The notes under the pieces are model-generated. The model did no database searches and was not told the origin of the DNA. It saw only the letters and a program-made list of their open reading frames with translations. The translations under genes and the position numbers were made by a program. This document shows positions 52,385 to 61,951 of a stretch of 64,000 bases of DNA, one piece after another; the first letter of the stretch is position 1, and every line of letters begins with the position of its first letter. This stretch comes from Siccirubricoccus sp. G192 (lineage in GTDB: Bacteria > Pseudomonadota > Alphaproteobacteria > Acetobacterales > Acetobacteraceae): contig NZ_JAHREN010000001.1 in the NCBI RefSeq assembly GCF_019084075.1, forward strand, positions 5,234,501 to 5,298,500, in the 5' to 3' direction.

Positions 52385-53213
52385 CTAGGCGGGCTGGCAT
52401 CGCGGCCGGACGAGATCCGGCAGGTACGGGATGGCGGTCTGGCCGGTGATGCCGAGCCTGGCGCCGAGGTAATCCCAGAAGCTGAGACCGAGCTTGCCGC
52501 AGGTCTTGGCGAGGCCGAGGAAGGCGTCGCGGCAGTCGCGTCCCGTGTCGCTCCGCGTGCCGCCACTGACCTTGCGCCGGGTGACCTGGGCGCGGATGTC
52601 GTTCTCCGAGCCGTTGGTGTGCAGCGGGATCTCCGGGCGGTCCAGCACGCGCAGCAACTCCGCCTTATTGGTGTGCAGGCGCGCGAGCAATCAGTCGAGC
52701 ACGATGAAGCCGGTGCGCCGCCTGAACAGGCGGTCGAAGCGGGCACGCAGCTCGGCCCGGCGGCGCCGACTGGGTTCACGCCGGTAGGCTTTCAGGTCGG
52801 CGTAGAACCACCAGATGAGGTCGCGCATACGCGCCTGGGAAGTCCGCTGTTGGTCGGTGAAGGTGTCGAGTTTGTGGACCAGGCGCTCGGCATGGACCCA
52901 GCACAGGGCGTGCTTGCCGAAGGCGAACTGGCCGGCATCGTCGCTGACGATCACCGTCCCGGGCAGCAGGCCATGCGCCTTGATGGCACCCCAGAGCGCC
53001 CCCTCGGTGGCGAGGCGCGCCGGGCCGAGACTGCCTTCCATGCCTTGGATGCCCAGCCGCTCGAGATGCGCAGCCCAGGCCGCCTGGTCCGGGAAGGCGC
53101 GCTCTGGATGCCCGGCCAGGCGGGCGATCACCGGCCCGGCCAGGGCGCGCTCGCGCATGTAGGCCAGCGCCTCGGCATTGACCACGTAATCGGCATGGGA
53201 GCACGTGAACCTG
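52385..53213 (-). pseudogene. IS66-like transposase C-terminal remnant with in-frame stop
   Basis: The minus strand reads CSHADYVVNAEALAYMRERALAGP, ALCWVHAERLVHKLDTFTD, a stop codon at about 52691-52693, and then LLARLHTNKAELLRVLDRPEIP, the diagnostic HTNGSENDIR and RRKVSGGTRSDTGRDCRDAFLGLAKTC. The stop is TGA after FIVLD where homologues have Trp, so a single G-to-A change explains it. A TAA at about 53221 and missing upstream sequence show N-terminal truncation. Confidence 0.8.
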
Positions 53214-53750
53214 ACCGGTGATTACGTCTGGGGTGCCTCGCACAACATGTCGGCAAACCCGGCCGGATTGAGGCCCCTCCGCCCGCTTCCCAACACCTAC
53301 CCCAGGGCCGCCTGACGTTCTCTCTTTGTCCGGCTATGCGTATCAGAAGCTCCTTTCGTTAGTCGGGGCCCAGTTGTTTCGCATCCGGTGTACTGCTGGG
53401 AAGGCGTTCACGAAACGCGGCACCTCTGGTGCAACTTTGATCACTGAGTTGAGATTCAGCCAGAGCCGCCTAATCCAGGCCCAGATTGCTTCCCAAAAAT
53501 TCTGGCAGATATTCAGCCATTTAGCGGCTGTTCACCTCTTTGGCAGCATGCCTCGCAACATAGCTTCTGCCTCAAGCGTCCCCAAACCAGTGGAACAGAA
53601 TAAGTTTCGGTACCGTTTTCGTTACTAGCGGCGGACGAAGTAGCTGACTTAGGGTCACTAGCGGAACGTCTTTTTTGATACCAGCGTCTCTGCGTGGGCC
53701 AATTCGCCCACAATGACGCTGGCCCGCATGACCTAAGTCAGGAGGCCAAC
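53214..53750. other. Gene-free stretch before the RTX peroxidase
   Basis: Noticeably less GC-rich than its surroundings (53400-53690). A 100-codon plus-strand frame (from 53326) has no recognisable features. The segment just before the peroxidase ends AAGTCAGGAGGCCAAC, giving a strong ribosome site. No sure promoter or operator was identified. Confidence 0.45.
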
Positions 53751-56700
53751 ATGGCAATCAGTTTCAACGTCAATCCCGAAGACCTCGCCTTCATTCTGGA
53801 ACAGATCGAGGTTGCGGAGGCGGAAACCGCGCTCGTCGCCACCGGCATGACCCCCGAAGCGGCGCTGCAGCAGATCATCGGCCCGAATGCCGCGATCCTG
53901 CCGGTTGGCCTGCGCCACGTCGATGGCTCCAACAACAACCTGCTGCCGGGCGGCAGCACTGTCGGCGCCGCCGATCAGGTGCTGCCGCGGCTGGTGCCCC
54001 CCTCCTACGTGACCGACACCAATACCGATCCGTTCTTCGGCGTTTCCAACAACAACTACGCGACGCCAGGAAACATCGTGGACTCGAACCCGCGCACCAT
54101 CAGCAACCTGATCGTCGACCAGTCGAACACCAACCCCGCGGCCGTCGCGGCCTGGCATGCGAACCCCCTGGCGGTTGCCGCCTGGGAGGAGGCCCATCCC
54201 GGCCAGGCCCTGAGCCCGGACTACATCCCGACCAACGCCGAACTCGCGCTGATCTCGAACCAGTCGCCGGATATCGGCCTGTCGCCGGCCTTCAATGGCT
54301 GGATGACCTTCTTCGGCCAGTTCTTTGACCATGGCCTCGACCTGATCACCAAGGGCGGCCCTGGCGTCGGCACGGTCTTCATTCCGCTGCAGCCCGATGA
54401 TCCGCTGTACAGCACGGCCCCCGGCGCGCAGAACTTCATGGCCCTGACACGGGCGACCCCGGCCCCCGGCCAACCGACCGAGACCATCAACACGACGACG
54501 CCCTGGGTCGACCAGAACCAGACCTACACCTCCCACGCCTCGCACCAGGCGTTCCTGCGCGAATACGTGCGGGTAGATGGCAAGACCGTCCCGACCGGCC
54601 ACCTGCTGGACGGCGCCCATGGCGGGATTGCCACCTGGGCCGAGACCAAGGCGCAGGCGCTGACCATGCTCGGCATCAAGCTGACCGATGCCGACATCTT
54701 CAACGTGCCTCTGCTACGGACCGATGCCTACGGCAACCTGATCCTCGGCCCGAATGGCTATGCCCAGGTGGCAACCCCCACCGGCTTCGTCGAAGGGACC
54801 GCGGCCGGCCTCCTGATCCCGGCCAACGCATTCCGCACCGGCCATGCCTTCCTGGACGACATCGCGCATACGGCCGTCCCGGTCATCCTGGGAGGCGTGC
54901 TCCAGGCCGATGCCGACACCGATGCCGGCAATGCCGTCCCGGTCAATCCGCTGACCGGCCAGAACACCCAGTACGACAATGAGCTGCTCGACTCTCACTT
55001 CATCACCGGCGACGGCCGCGGCAATGAGAATATCGGCCTCACAGCCGTCCACACCATCTTCCACGCCGAGCACAACCGCCTAGTGGAAGCCAACAAGGCC
55101 ACGCTCATCGAGGCCGCCCAGGCGGGCAATCTCGCCCTGCTGAACGAATACCTTGCCGTCGACGTTGCGGCAGTGCCGGCCGATACCGGCACCCTCGTGT
55201 GGGATGGCGCGCGCCTCTTTCAGGCGGCGAAATTCGTCACCGAGATGGAATACCAGCACCTGGTCTTCGAGGAATTCGCCCGCAAGGTGCAGCCGAACGT
55301 CGATCCCTTCGTCTTCACGAATACCCCCGACATCAACCCGGCCATCGTCGCCGAGTTCGCCCATGCGGTGTACCGCTTCGGGCATTCCATGCTCACCGAC
55401 ACGGTGAACCGCCTCGATGCGGACATGAATGCGGACGACATCGCCCTGTTCGACGCCTTCCTCAATCCGGCGGCCTTCGTCGCCAGCGGCGTCAATGCCG
55501 GGGAGGCGGCGGGTGCGATCATCCGCGGCATTACCCGGCAGGCCGGCAACGAGATCGACGAGTTCGTGGTCGGCGCCCTGCGCAACCAGTTGCTGGGGCT
55601 GCCGCTCGATCTCGCCGCGCTCAACCTGGCGCGGGCCCGCGACACCGGCGTTCCCTCCTTCAACGACGTCCGGGCGAAGTTCTATGAGATGACTGGGCAG
55701 ACCCAGCTGAAGCCCTATGTCAGCTGGCTCGACTACGCCGAGAACCTCAAGAACCCGATGTCGATCATCAACTTCATCGCGGCATACGGAACCCACAGCA
55801 GCATCACCTCGGCCACGACGCTGGAGGCCAAGCGCAACGCCGCGACGCTGCTGGTTTTCGGGGATCTGCCGGGCAGCGGCGTCACCGGGCCTGTGCCGGA
55901 GGACCGCCTCGACTTCCTGAACAGCACCGGCGCCTGGGCGAATGATGCCGATGGCCGGACGATCACCGGCATGAACGCCGTCGATCTCTGGATCGGCGGC
56001 CTGGCCGAGGTGAAGATGGAGTTCGGCGGCATGCTGGGCTCGACCTTCAACTTCGTCTTCGAGACGCAGATGGAGAACCTGCAGAACGGTGACAGGATGT
56101 ACTACCTGAGCCGGTTGCAGGGCACCAACATGCTGAACCAGCTCGAGCCGAATACCTTTGCCGAGCTGGTCATGCGCAACACCGATCTGGGCAATCCGGG
56201 CTCCTCGCACCTGCCTGGCCAGCTCTTCGACACGCCGGACCTCACCCTGGAGATCAACCAGTCCAGGCAGATCGACGAAGACCCGGTTCAGGACACCGCC
56301 ATCCTCCAGGTGATCAACCCCAAGGTCGTGCGGAAGGATCCCGGCGCGGATGTGGACGGCGACGGTCATGCCGATGGCGGCTATCTGAAGTTCACCGGCG
56401 GCGAGCATGTGGTGCTCGGCGGCACCGAGGGCAACGATACGCTGATCGGCGACCGGGGCATCGACACGCTCTGGGGCGATGGTGGTGATGACTACCTGAA
56501 TGCCCGTTCCGAATCCGACCAGGTCTTCGCTGGCGACGGCGACGACATCATCGAGGATCCGTTCGGCGACGATCTGCTGCGCGGCGAGAACGGCAACGAC
56601 GTCATCAGCGGCGGCGCCGGCTTCGACATCCTCTTCGGTGGCGCCGGCTCGGACTTCATCATGGTCGGCGCGGAGTCCGGTGAGGTCTTCGCCGGCGAAG

Positions 56701-58937
56701 GCAACGACTTCCTGCTCGGCGGTAGCTCGGCCGACGCCCTGATGGGCAATGAGGGCGATGACTGGATCGAAGGTGGCGACGGGTTCGATGCCGTTACCGG
56801 CGAGAACTCCGACCTGTTCTTCAACTCCCCGATCATCGGCCATGACGTCCTGAACGGCCAGGGCAACGACACCGACTATGATGGCGAATCCGGCGACGAC
56901 ATCATGGTGCAGGGGCCGGGCATCCAGCGCAGCAACGGGATGCTCGGTTTCGACTGGGGCATCCACAAGGGTGATCCCAACGCCGCCAACTCCGACCTGG
57001 GCATTCCGACCTTCGCCACCCAGGAGGACCTGACGCTCCGCGACCGCTTCGACTCCGTCGAGGGGCTTTCGGGCTGGAAGTTCAACGATACGTTGATCGG
57101 CACCAACTTCCCGACAGGCGCGGTCGGCAACCCGGGCGGCCTCATCAACGGGCCGGAATCGGACAGCCGGCTCACCCAGGCCGGCGTCGACCGGATCCAT
57201 GGGCTTCAGGCTGTGGTGGGCGGAACGCCGCTGGCCGACCCCAACGCCTATGTCTTCGACCCCAGCACCGGCGGCGATATCCTGCTCGGCGGTGGCGGCA
57301 GCGACACCATCCAGGGCAAGGCCGGCGATGACATCATCGACGGCGACTCCTGGCTGAACGTGCGGATCGCCGTGCACGCCAACAAGGATGGAACCGGAGC
57401 CGAGCTCTTCAGCATCGACAGTTTGAAGGACATCGTCAGCCCGGCCGACCTCCTGAAGCTCGGCATCACCAGCACGGTCGGCAAATCCGTCACGGACCTG
57501 ATGCTCACCCGGGGGCTCAACCCAGGGCAGCTCGTCATTGTCCGCGAGATCCTCAATGGCGATCAGCCGGCCGATATCGACCGGGCGGTCTACTCCGATG
57601 TCCGTGCCAGCTACGACATCACCAGGAACAGCGACGGCTCGGTCACCGTCGCGCATACCCGCGGCACCGCCTTCGACGGCACGGACAGGCTGCGGAACAT
57701 CGAGGAGCTGCAGTTCGCCGACCAGGTGCTTACAATAGTGAACCGGCCTGCCAGCGGCAGCCCAACCCTCAGCGACACCAGCCCGACTGAAACCCTGACG
57801 ATCACGGCCTCGCCCACCGGGATCATCGACCCCAATGGCCTGCCGCCTGCCGCCGGCTTCAGCTACCAGTGGCAGTCGAAGTCACTCGTTGGGGATACTT
57901 GGACCAATATCGCCGGCGCGACCAATGCCTCCTTCACGCCGGGTACGAACCAGGTCAATCACGAGCTCCGGGTGGTGGTGAGCTTCACCGATGGCGGCGG
58001 GACGGCGGAGCAGGTCATCTCCGCGCCAACCACCGTGGTCGGCGACCGGGTCAATAGCCCTCTCTCCCTCGTTGGGCTGAACCCCACTCTGACGGCTGGA
58101 GACGACTGGGTCACTGCCGGCCTGGGCAACGACACCCTGAACGGTGGCGCTGGCAGGGACACGCTGGATGGCGGCGCTTCAGGCAATGACACGCTGAACG
58201 GAGGCGACGACAACGATACGCTGAACGGCAATGCCGGCGCCGATCTCCTCAACGGCGACGCCGGCAACGACACGCTGAACGGCGGCAATGCCAACGATAC
58301 GTTGAACGGCGGCACCGGTGCCGACTCGATGTCTGGTGGCAACAACAACGACACCTACGTCGTGGACAATATCGGCGACGTCGTTGTCGAACTGGCGGGC
58401 CAGGGCACTGACATCGTCCAGACGACGCTCGGCAGCTACACGCTGGGCGCCAATGTGGAGAACCTGACCTTCACCGGGGTCGGCACTTTCACCGGCACCG
58501 GCAATACCTTGGACAACACCATCCGCGGCAGCCTCACCAGCAGCAATATGCTGGACGGCAGCAGCGGCAACGACACCGTGGTCGGCGGCAGCGCCGCGGA
58601 TACGCTGCTCGGCGGCATCGGCAACGATAACCTCATGGGCGGCGAGGGCGCGGACCGACTGACTGGCGGCGCCGGAAACGACGTGATGAATGGCGGTGCC
58701 GGAAACGATGTCTTCATCTTCGGCAGCGGCTTCGGGAACGATACGATCAACGGCTTCGATGACAACCCCGTCGGTGGCCAGGACCTCCTGGATATCTCCG
58801 CACTGGGTGTCACGGCGGCCAACTTCGCCTCGCAGGTGATGATCGCGGGCGGTGTGGTCACCATCGCCGGCGGCGGAACCATCACCTTCTCCAATCCGGT
58901 CGTCGTTGTCACCGCGGCCGATTTCATCCTCGCATGA
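53751..58937 (+). CDS. Very large secreted haem peroxidase with RTX calcium-binding repeats
   Basis: 1728 residues from ATG 53751 (AGGAGG upstream). Residues about 60-850 are an animal-type haem peroxidase: distal His194 in TFFGQFFDHGLDL, the helix HTIFHAEHNRL (434-444), proximal His545 in VYRFGHSML. Where mammalian enzymes have REHNR, this has AEHNR, so the catalytic Arg position is Ala439. Two RTX arrays of GGxGxDxx repeats follow, about 883-1040 and 1457-1670, separated by an Ig-like or cadherin-like module (SPTETLTITASPTG, FSYQWQS). The end VTAADFILA is typical of type I secretion signals. No HlyB/HlyD/TolC genes are nearby. Confidence 0.88.
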   Translation: MAISFNVNPEDLAFILEQIEVAEAETALVATGMTPEAALQQIIGPNAAILPVGLRHVDGSNNNLLPGGSTVGAADQVLPRLVPPSYVTDTNTDPFFGVSNNNYATPGNIVDSNPRTISNLIVDQSNTNPAAVAAWHANPLAVAAWEEAHPGQALSPDYIPTNAELALISNQSPDIGLSPAFNGWMTFFGQFFDHGLDLITKGGPGVGTVFIPLQPDDPLYSTAPGAQNFMALTRATPAPGQPTETINTTTPWVDQNQTYTSHASHQAFLREYVRVDGKTVPTGHLLDGAHGGIATWAETKAQALTMLGIKLTDADIFNVPLLRTDAYGNLILGPNGYAQVATPTGFVEGTAAGLLIPANAFRTGHAFLDDIAHTAVPVILGGVLQADADTDAGNAVPVNPLTGQNTQYDNELLDSHFITGDGRGNENIGLTAVHTIFHAEHNRLVEANKATLIEAAQAGNLALLNEYLAVDVAAVPADTGTLVWDGARLFQAAKFVTEMEYQHLVFEEFARKVQPNVDPFVFTNTPDINPAIVAEFAHAVYRFGHSMLTDTVNRLDADMNADDIALFDAFLNPAAFVASGVNAGEAAGAIIRGITRQAGNEIDEFVVGALRNQLLGLPLDLAALNLARARDTGVPSFNDVRAKFYEMTGQTQLKPYVSWLDYAENLKNPMSIINFIAAYGTHSSITSATTLEAKRNAATLLVFGDLPGSGVTGPVPEDRLDFLNSTGAWANDADGRTITGMNAVDLWIGGLAEVKMEFGGMLGSTFNFVFETQMENLQNGDRMYYLSRLQGTNMLNQLEPNTFAELVMRNTDLGNPGSSHLPGQLFDTPDLTLEINQSRQIDEDPVQDTAILQVINPKVVRKDPGADVDGDGHADGGYLKFTGGEHVVLGGTEGNDTLIGDRGIDTLWGDGGDDYLNARSESDQVFAGDGDDIIEDPFGDDLLRGENGNDVISGGAGFDILFGGAGSDFIMVGAESGEVFAGEGNDFLLGGSSADALMGNEGDDWIEGGDGFDAVTGENSDLFFNSPIIGHDVLNGQGNDTDYDGESGDDIMVQGPGIQRSNGMLGFDWGIHKGDPNAANSDLGIPTFATQEDLTLRDRFDSVEGLSGWKFNDTLIGTNFPTGAVGNPGGLINGPESDSRLTQAGVDRIHGLQAVVGGTPLADPNAYVFDPSTGGDILLGGGGSDTIQGKAGDDIIDGDSWLNVRIAVHANKDGTGAELFSIDSLKDIVSPADLLKLGITSTVGKSVTDLMLTRGLNPGQLVIVREILNGDQPADIDRAVYSDVRASYDITRNSDGSVTVAHTRGTAFDGTDRLRNIEELQFADQVLTIVNRPASGSPTLSDTSPTETLTITASPTGIIDPNGLPPAAGFSYQWQSKSLVGDTWTNIAGATNASFTPGTNQVNHELRVVVSFTDGGGTAEQVISAPTTVVGDRVNSPLSLVGLNPTLTAGDDWVTAGLGNDTLNGGAGRDTLDGGASGNDTLNGGDDNDTLNGNAGADLLNGDAGNDTLNGGNANDTLNGGTGADSMSGGNNNDTYVVDNIGDVVVELAGQGTDIVQTTLGSYTLGANVENLTFTGVGTFTGTGNTLDNTIRGSLTSSNMLDGSSGNDTVVGGSAADTLLGGIGNDNLMGGEGADRLTGGAGNDVMNGGAGNDVFIFGSGFGNDTINGFDDNPVGGQDLLDISALGVTAANFASQVMIAGGVVTIAGGGTITFSNPVVVVTAADFILA

Positions 58938-59016
58938 GGATGGCGCGGCTCGCCGCATGACGCGCTGCGGGACTTGGCCGGCTTCCGGCCCGGCCCGCAG
59001 CGCACCAGCCAACCGG

Positions 59017-59050
59017 CGCCCGGCGTGGTTGAAACACCCGCCGGGCGTTT
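59017..59050 (+). terminator. Terminator of the RTX peroxidase gene
   Basis: CGCCCGGCG, a 13-base loop and CGCCGGGCG followed by TTT, about 80 bases past the stop at 58937. The 308-base gap between 58937 and the IS110 remnant holds nothing else recognisable. Confidence 0.6.
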
Positions 59051-59245
59051 GGCCTTTCAGGCAGGAGACAGACAATCCACTACGCCTTGTTGCACCGATC
59101 GCCCCCCCTGGGTAGCTTCGGGTAGGGTGAGGCCGGAGCGAGTCCCGTCACCGTTCAGGACCCTCCTCTTGCCGTTCAACGTATGGCCCGCGGCACTGTC
59201 AGGTTGAGCGGGGCTTGGCAGGCTGGGGAGTGACTGTCTTGCGGG

Positions 59246-60160
59246 TCAAGCGGTTTGCCATGGTTTTTGGTCCCGCAGGATGGCGTTGAGGATGGTGAGC
59301 AGCTTGTGCACGGCGGCATTTGGCGCGCAGCCGGTCGTAGAGGGCCTTGATGGCTGGGTTGTGCCGGCTGGCGGTCAGGGCGGCCATGGTGAGGGTGTTG
59401 CGGACGGAGGTCCGGCCACCGGCGATGGCACGGTGGCCGCGCGAGGCGCCGCTGTCGCGGTTGACGGGGGCGACGCCGACCAGGGCGGCGAGGCGGCGGC
59501 GGGTGATGTGGCCGAGTTCGGGCAGTTCCGCGATGAGGGTGCGAGCCGTGACCGGCCCGATGCCGGGGACGGAGGTGAGCAAGTTCTCGGCCTCGCGCCA
59601 GGCGGGACCGGTGCGGATCTGGCGGCCGATCTCACGGTCGGTGTCGTCGAGTTCGGCCTGGAGGGCGGCCAGGGTGCGGTCGAGGCTGCGCTGGATGCGC
59701 GGGCTACGGGCCTGATGGCGGCGGTTCTGCTCCCTGCCGATCATCTCGATGATCTGGCGGCGGCGGACCACCAGCTCGCCGAGCGCCTGGGCCGCGGCCT
59801 CGGGGACCGGACGGTTGAAGGCAGTGCCTTCAACCGGGCCGGACCTGCTCGGCGAAGCGGGCGATCAACTCGGCATCGAGGCTGTCGGTCTTGGCCAGCC
59901 GACCGATGGCGCGGGCGAAGGCGCGAACCTGGGTCGGGTTGACGACGGCCAGTGGCAGGCCGGCACTGGCGAGCCCGGCGGCGGTGGTGGCCTCGAAGCC
60001 GCCTGTGGCCCCGGCCACCACCAGAACTGGCGTGGCGGCGCGCAGGCGGCGGGTGAGCTGCTCCAGGCCAGGGCCCGTCGCGTGGCACGGCGAAGCTCTC
60101 GCCGCTGGGGCGCAGATGAACATCGAGGCGCGCCTTGGAGACATCGATGCCGACAAACAT
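59246..60160 (-). pseudogene. IS110-family transposase, degraded by several frameshifts
   Basis: Pieces in order: MFVGIDVSKARLDVHL (first acidic catalytic residue) from ATG 60160; after a one-base insertion near 60090, LEQLTRRLRAATPVLVVAG, GGFEATTAAGLASAGLPLAVVNPTQVR and AIGRLAKTDSLDAELIARFAEQV; after another break near 59840, VVRRRQIIEMI; then LLTSVPGIGPVTARTLIAELPELG and GVAPVNRDSGASRGHRAI with ALTASRHNPA; and, in yet another frame, KLLTILNAILRDQKPWQ with a stop at 59246. All segments are IS110/IS1111-like DEDD transposase. At least three changes, not all in homopolymers, so this is genuine decay. Confidence 0.85.
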
Positions 60161-60278
60161 CGCGCCTCCCCCCTGGGGTGCGTCGCTGGCCCTCGCTTGC
60201 GAATGCGGGCTCGCCCTGCGGCGGCCCCGATGACTGTCCGGGCTCTCGGACGCGATGGTGGGCGGGGCACCACACTAG

Positions 60279-61896
60279 CCCGCTTTATGCACGAGAGCTG
60301 GCGGGCATAGTGCAAGCCGCTGAACGGCAATAGGATTCGGTTGCGACACTCAAATCCAGCCGTTTCCGGAGCCCATGCCCGCCAAGGTTGAATCTAGCCC
60401 GCCACTGCCCGGCCTGTCACCGGTTGCTGGCAAACCTCTGGTCGCCCGCTTCGATGGCGGGCAACTGTCCTCCGATGGCGGCCTGCTCGCCCTGCGCGAG
60501 GTCGAGCGACGGCTTGGCATCGCGGATCGGCTTGCGGCTTGCATTGACGACCCGCGCGCTCCGGGCCGGGTCCGGCACGGCATTGCCGCCATTCTGCGCT
60601 TCCGGATGCTGATGATCGCGGCCGGCTACGAGGACGGCAACGACGCGGACAGCCTACGGCACGATCCGGTCTTCAAGCTCGCGCTCGACCAGCTGCCCGA
60701 CGGCGCCGCGCTTTGCTCGCAGCCGACCATCTCGCGGCTGGAGAACCTGCCGGATCTGCGCACCCTGCTGCGCACGGCCCAGGCCATGGTTGGGCTCTAC
60801 TGCGGCAACTTCCGCCAGGTGCCACGTCGGATCGTGCTGGATGTGGACGACACTTTCGATGCGGTCCATGGCGAGCAGCAGTTGCGGCTGTTCAACGCCC
60901 ACTACGACGAATATGGCTTCCAGCCGATCGTGGTGTTCGATGGTGAGGGCCGGCCGGTGGTCGCCATGCTACGCCCCGCCCACCGCCCCAGCGGGCGCGA
61001 AGCCCGGGCGTTCCTGCGCCGGCTGGTGCGCGAGATCCGGGCGCACTGGCCGCGGGTGGAGATCCTGATCCGCGCCGACAGCCACTACTGCGCCCCGGAG
61101 GTGCTCGACTTCTGCCGTGCCGAAGGTCTCGATTTCATCCTCGGCGTCGCTTCCACCACGACGCTGCGCCGCCATGTCACGGCACTCGAGCAAAGCGCCG
61201 CCGCCCGGCGGGCCGCCATGCCCGGGGCCGACAAGCTGCGCCGCTACACGGAGTTCTATGATGGTGCCGGAAGCTGGAGCCGGGTTGAGCGCATCATCGC
61301 CCGGATCGAGGCCAGCGCCCAAGGAACCGACACTCGGTTCATCGTCACCAACCTCTCCGGTGGCTCAGCGCGCGCCCTCTACGAGCGGAGCTACTGCCAG
61401 CGCGGACAGGCGGAAAACCATCTGAAAGCCTGGAAGCGGCACCTCGCCGCCGACCGGACCTCCTGCTCGCGCGCCACGGCCAACCAGTTCCGCCTGATGC
61501 TGCACACCGGCGCCTACTGGCTGCTGTGGTCCCTGCGTAGCCTCATGCCGAAGCGCTCCACCTGGCGCACCGCGCAGTTCGACACCCTCCGGCTGCGCCT
61601 GGTCAAGCTCGCCACCCGCGTCGTCGCGCTGAAAACCCGGGTCATGCTGCACCTGCCGAGCGCCTGTCCGGACCACGCCATCATGCGCCTTGCCCTCAGC
61701 CGTCTGCCGCGCCTGACCTGCTGAGCCGCGGGGCGGATGCCCCTGCCGAGCCCTTCGACCCGCAACCAACCAACCCCGCGATCCGCAGCCGACAGTTGGC
61801 CCCGAGGCCAGCGGCAACGCCGCGCGCCCGCACAACCGAAACGCGAGCCGCCGTGGCGCTTCCCGCCCTCACACCCAGCCCGGTGAATTTTTCAGG
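60279..61896 (+). mobile_element. IS1380-family insertion sequence, copy 2 (1618 bp)
   Basis: Exact inverted counterpart of 2603-4220: CCCGCTTTATGC at 60279 to TTTTTCAGG ending at 61896. Flanked on both sides by CTAG (60275-60278 and 61897-61900), a perfect 4-bp target duplication for this family. It landed just upstream of the IS110 remnant and beside the IS701 gene. Confidence 0.93.
60375..61724 (+). CDS. IS1380-family transposase, copy 2
   Basis: 449 residues, identical in translation to the gene at 2775-4124, with the same DDE motifs (LDVDDTFDAVHG, RADSHYC, ENHLKAWKRH). Identity of both copies over a full-length element indicates recent transposition or gene conversion. Intact and potentially active. 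Confidence 0.95.
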   Translation: MPAKVESSPPLPGLSPVAGKPLVARFDGGQLSSDGGLLALREVERRLGIADRLAACIDDPRAPGRVRHGIAAILRFRMLMIAAGYEDGNDADSLRHDPVFKLALDQLPDGAALCSQPTISRLENLPDLRTLLRTAQAMVGLYCGNFRQVPRRIVLDVDDTFDAVHGEQQLRLFNAHYDEYGFQPIVVFDGEGRPVVAMLRPAHRPSGREARAFLRRLVREIRAHWPRVEILIRADSHYCAPEVLDFCRAEGLDFILGVASTTTLRRHVTALEQSAAARRAAMPGADKLRRYTEFYDGAGSWSRVERIIARIEASAQGTDTRFIVTNLSGGSARALYERSYCQRGQAENHLKAWKRHLAADRTSCSRATANQFRLMLHTGAYWLLWSLRSLMPKRSTWRTAQFDTLRLRLVKLATRVVALKTRVMLHLPSACPDHAIMRLALSRLPRLTC

Positions 61897-61951
61897 CTAG
61901 TACTACAGCCGTGTTTGCGCGTTATGGCCTGCATCCGGAGGGGTGGGTGCC

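Noticed and set aside
52104..52400. 98-codon minus-strand frame containing RAKGFEPSTPTLARLCSTPEL
   Set aside because: This well-known pseudo-protein is the complement of a tRNA gene, here tRNA-Gly(GCC).
55080..57656. 858-codon open frame on the minus strand
   Set aside because: It is antisense to the RTX peroxidase and has no recognisable protein features; GC-rich codon structure of the real gene leaves the opposite frame open.
2603..61896. Composite transposon bounded by the two IS1380 copies
   Set aside because: The 56-kb interior is largely core chromosome (tRNAs, ftsK, tsaB, xthA, glnK); the copies are better seen as an inversion substrate.
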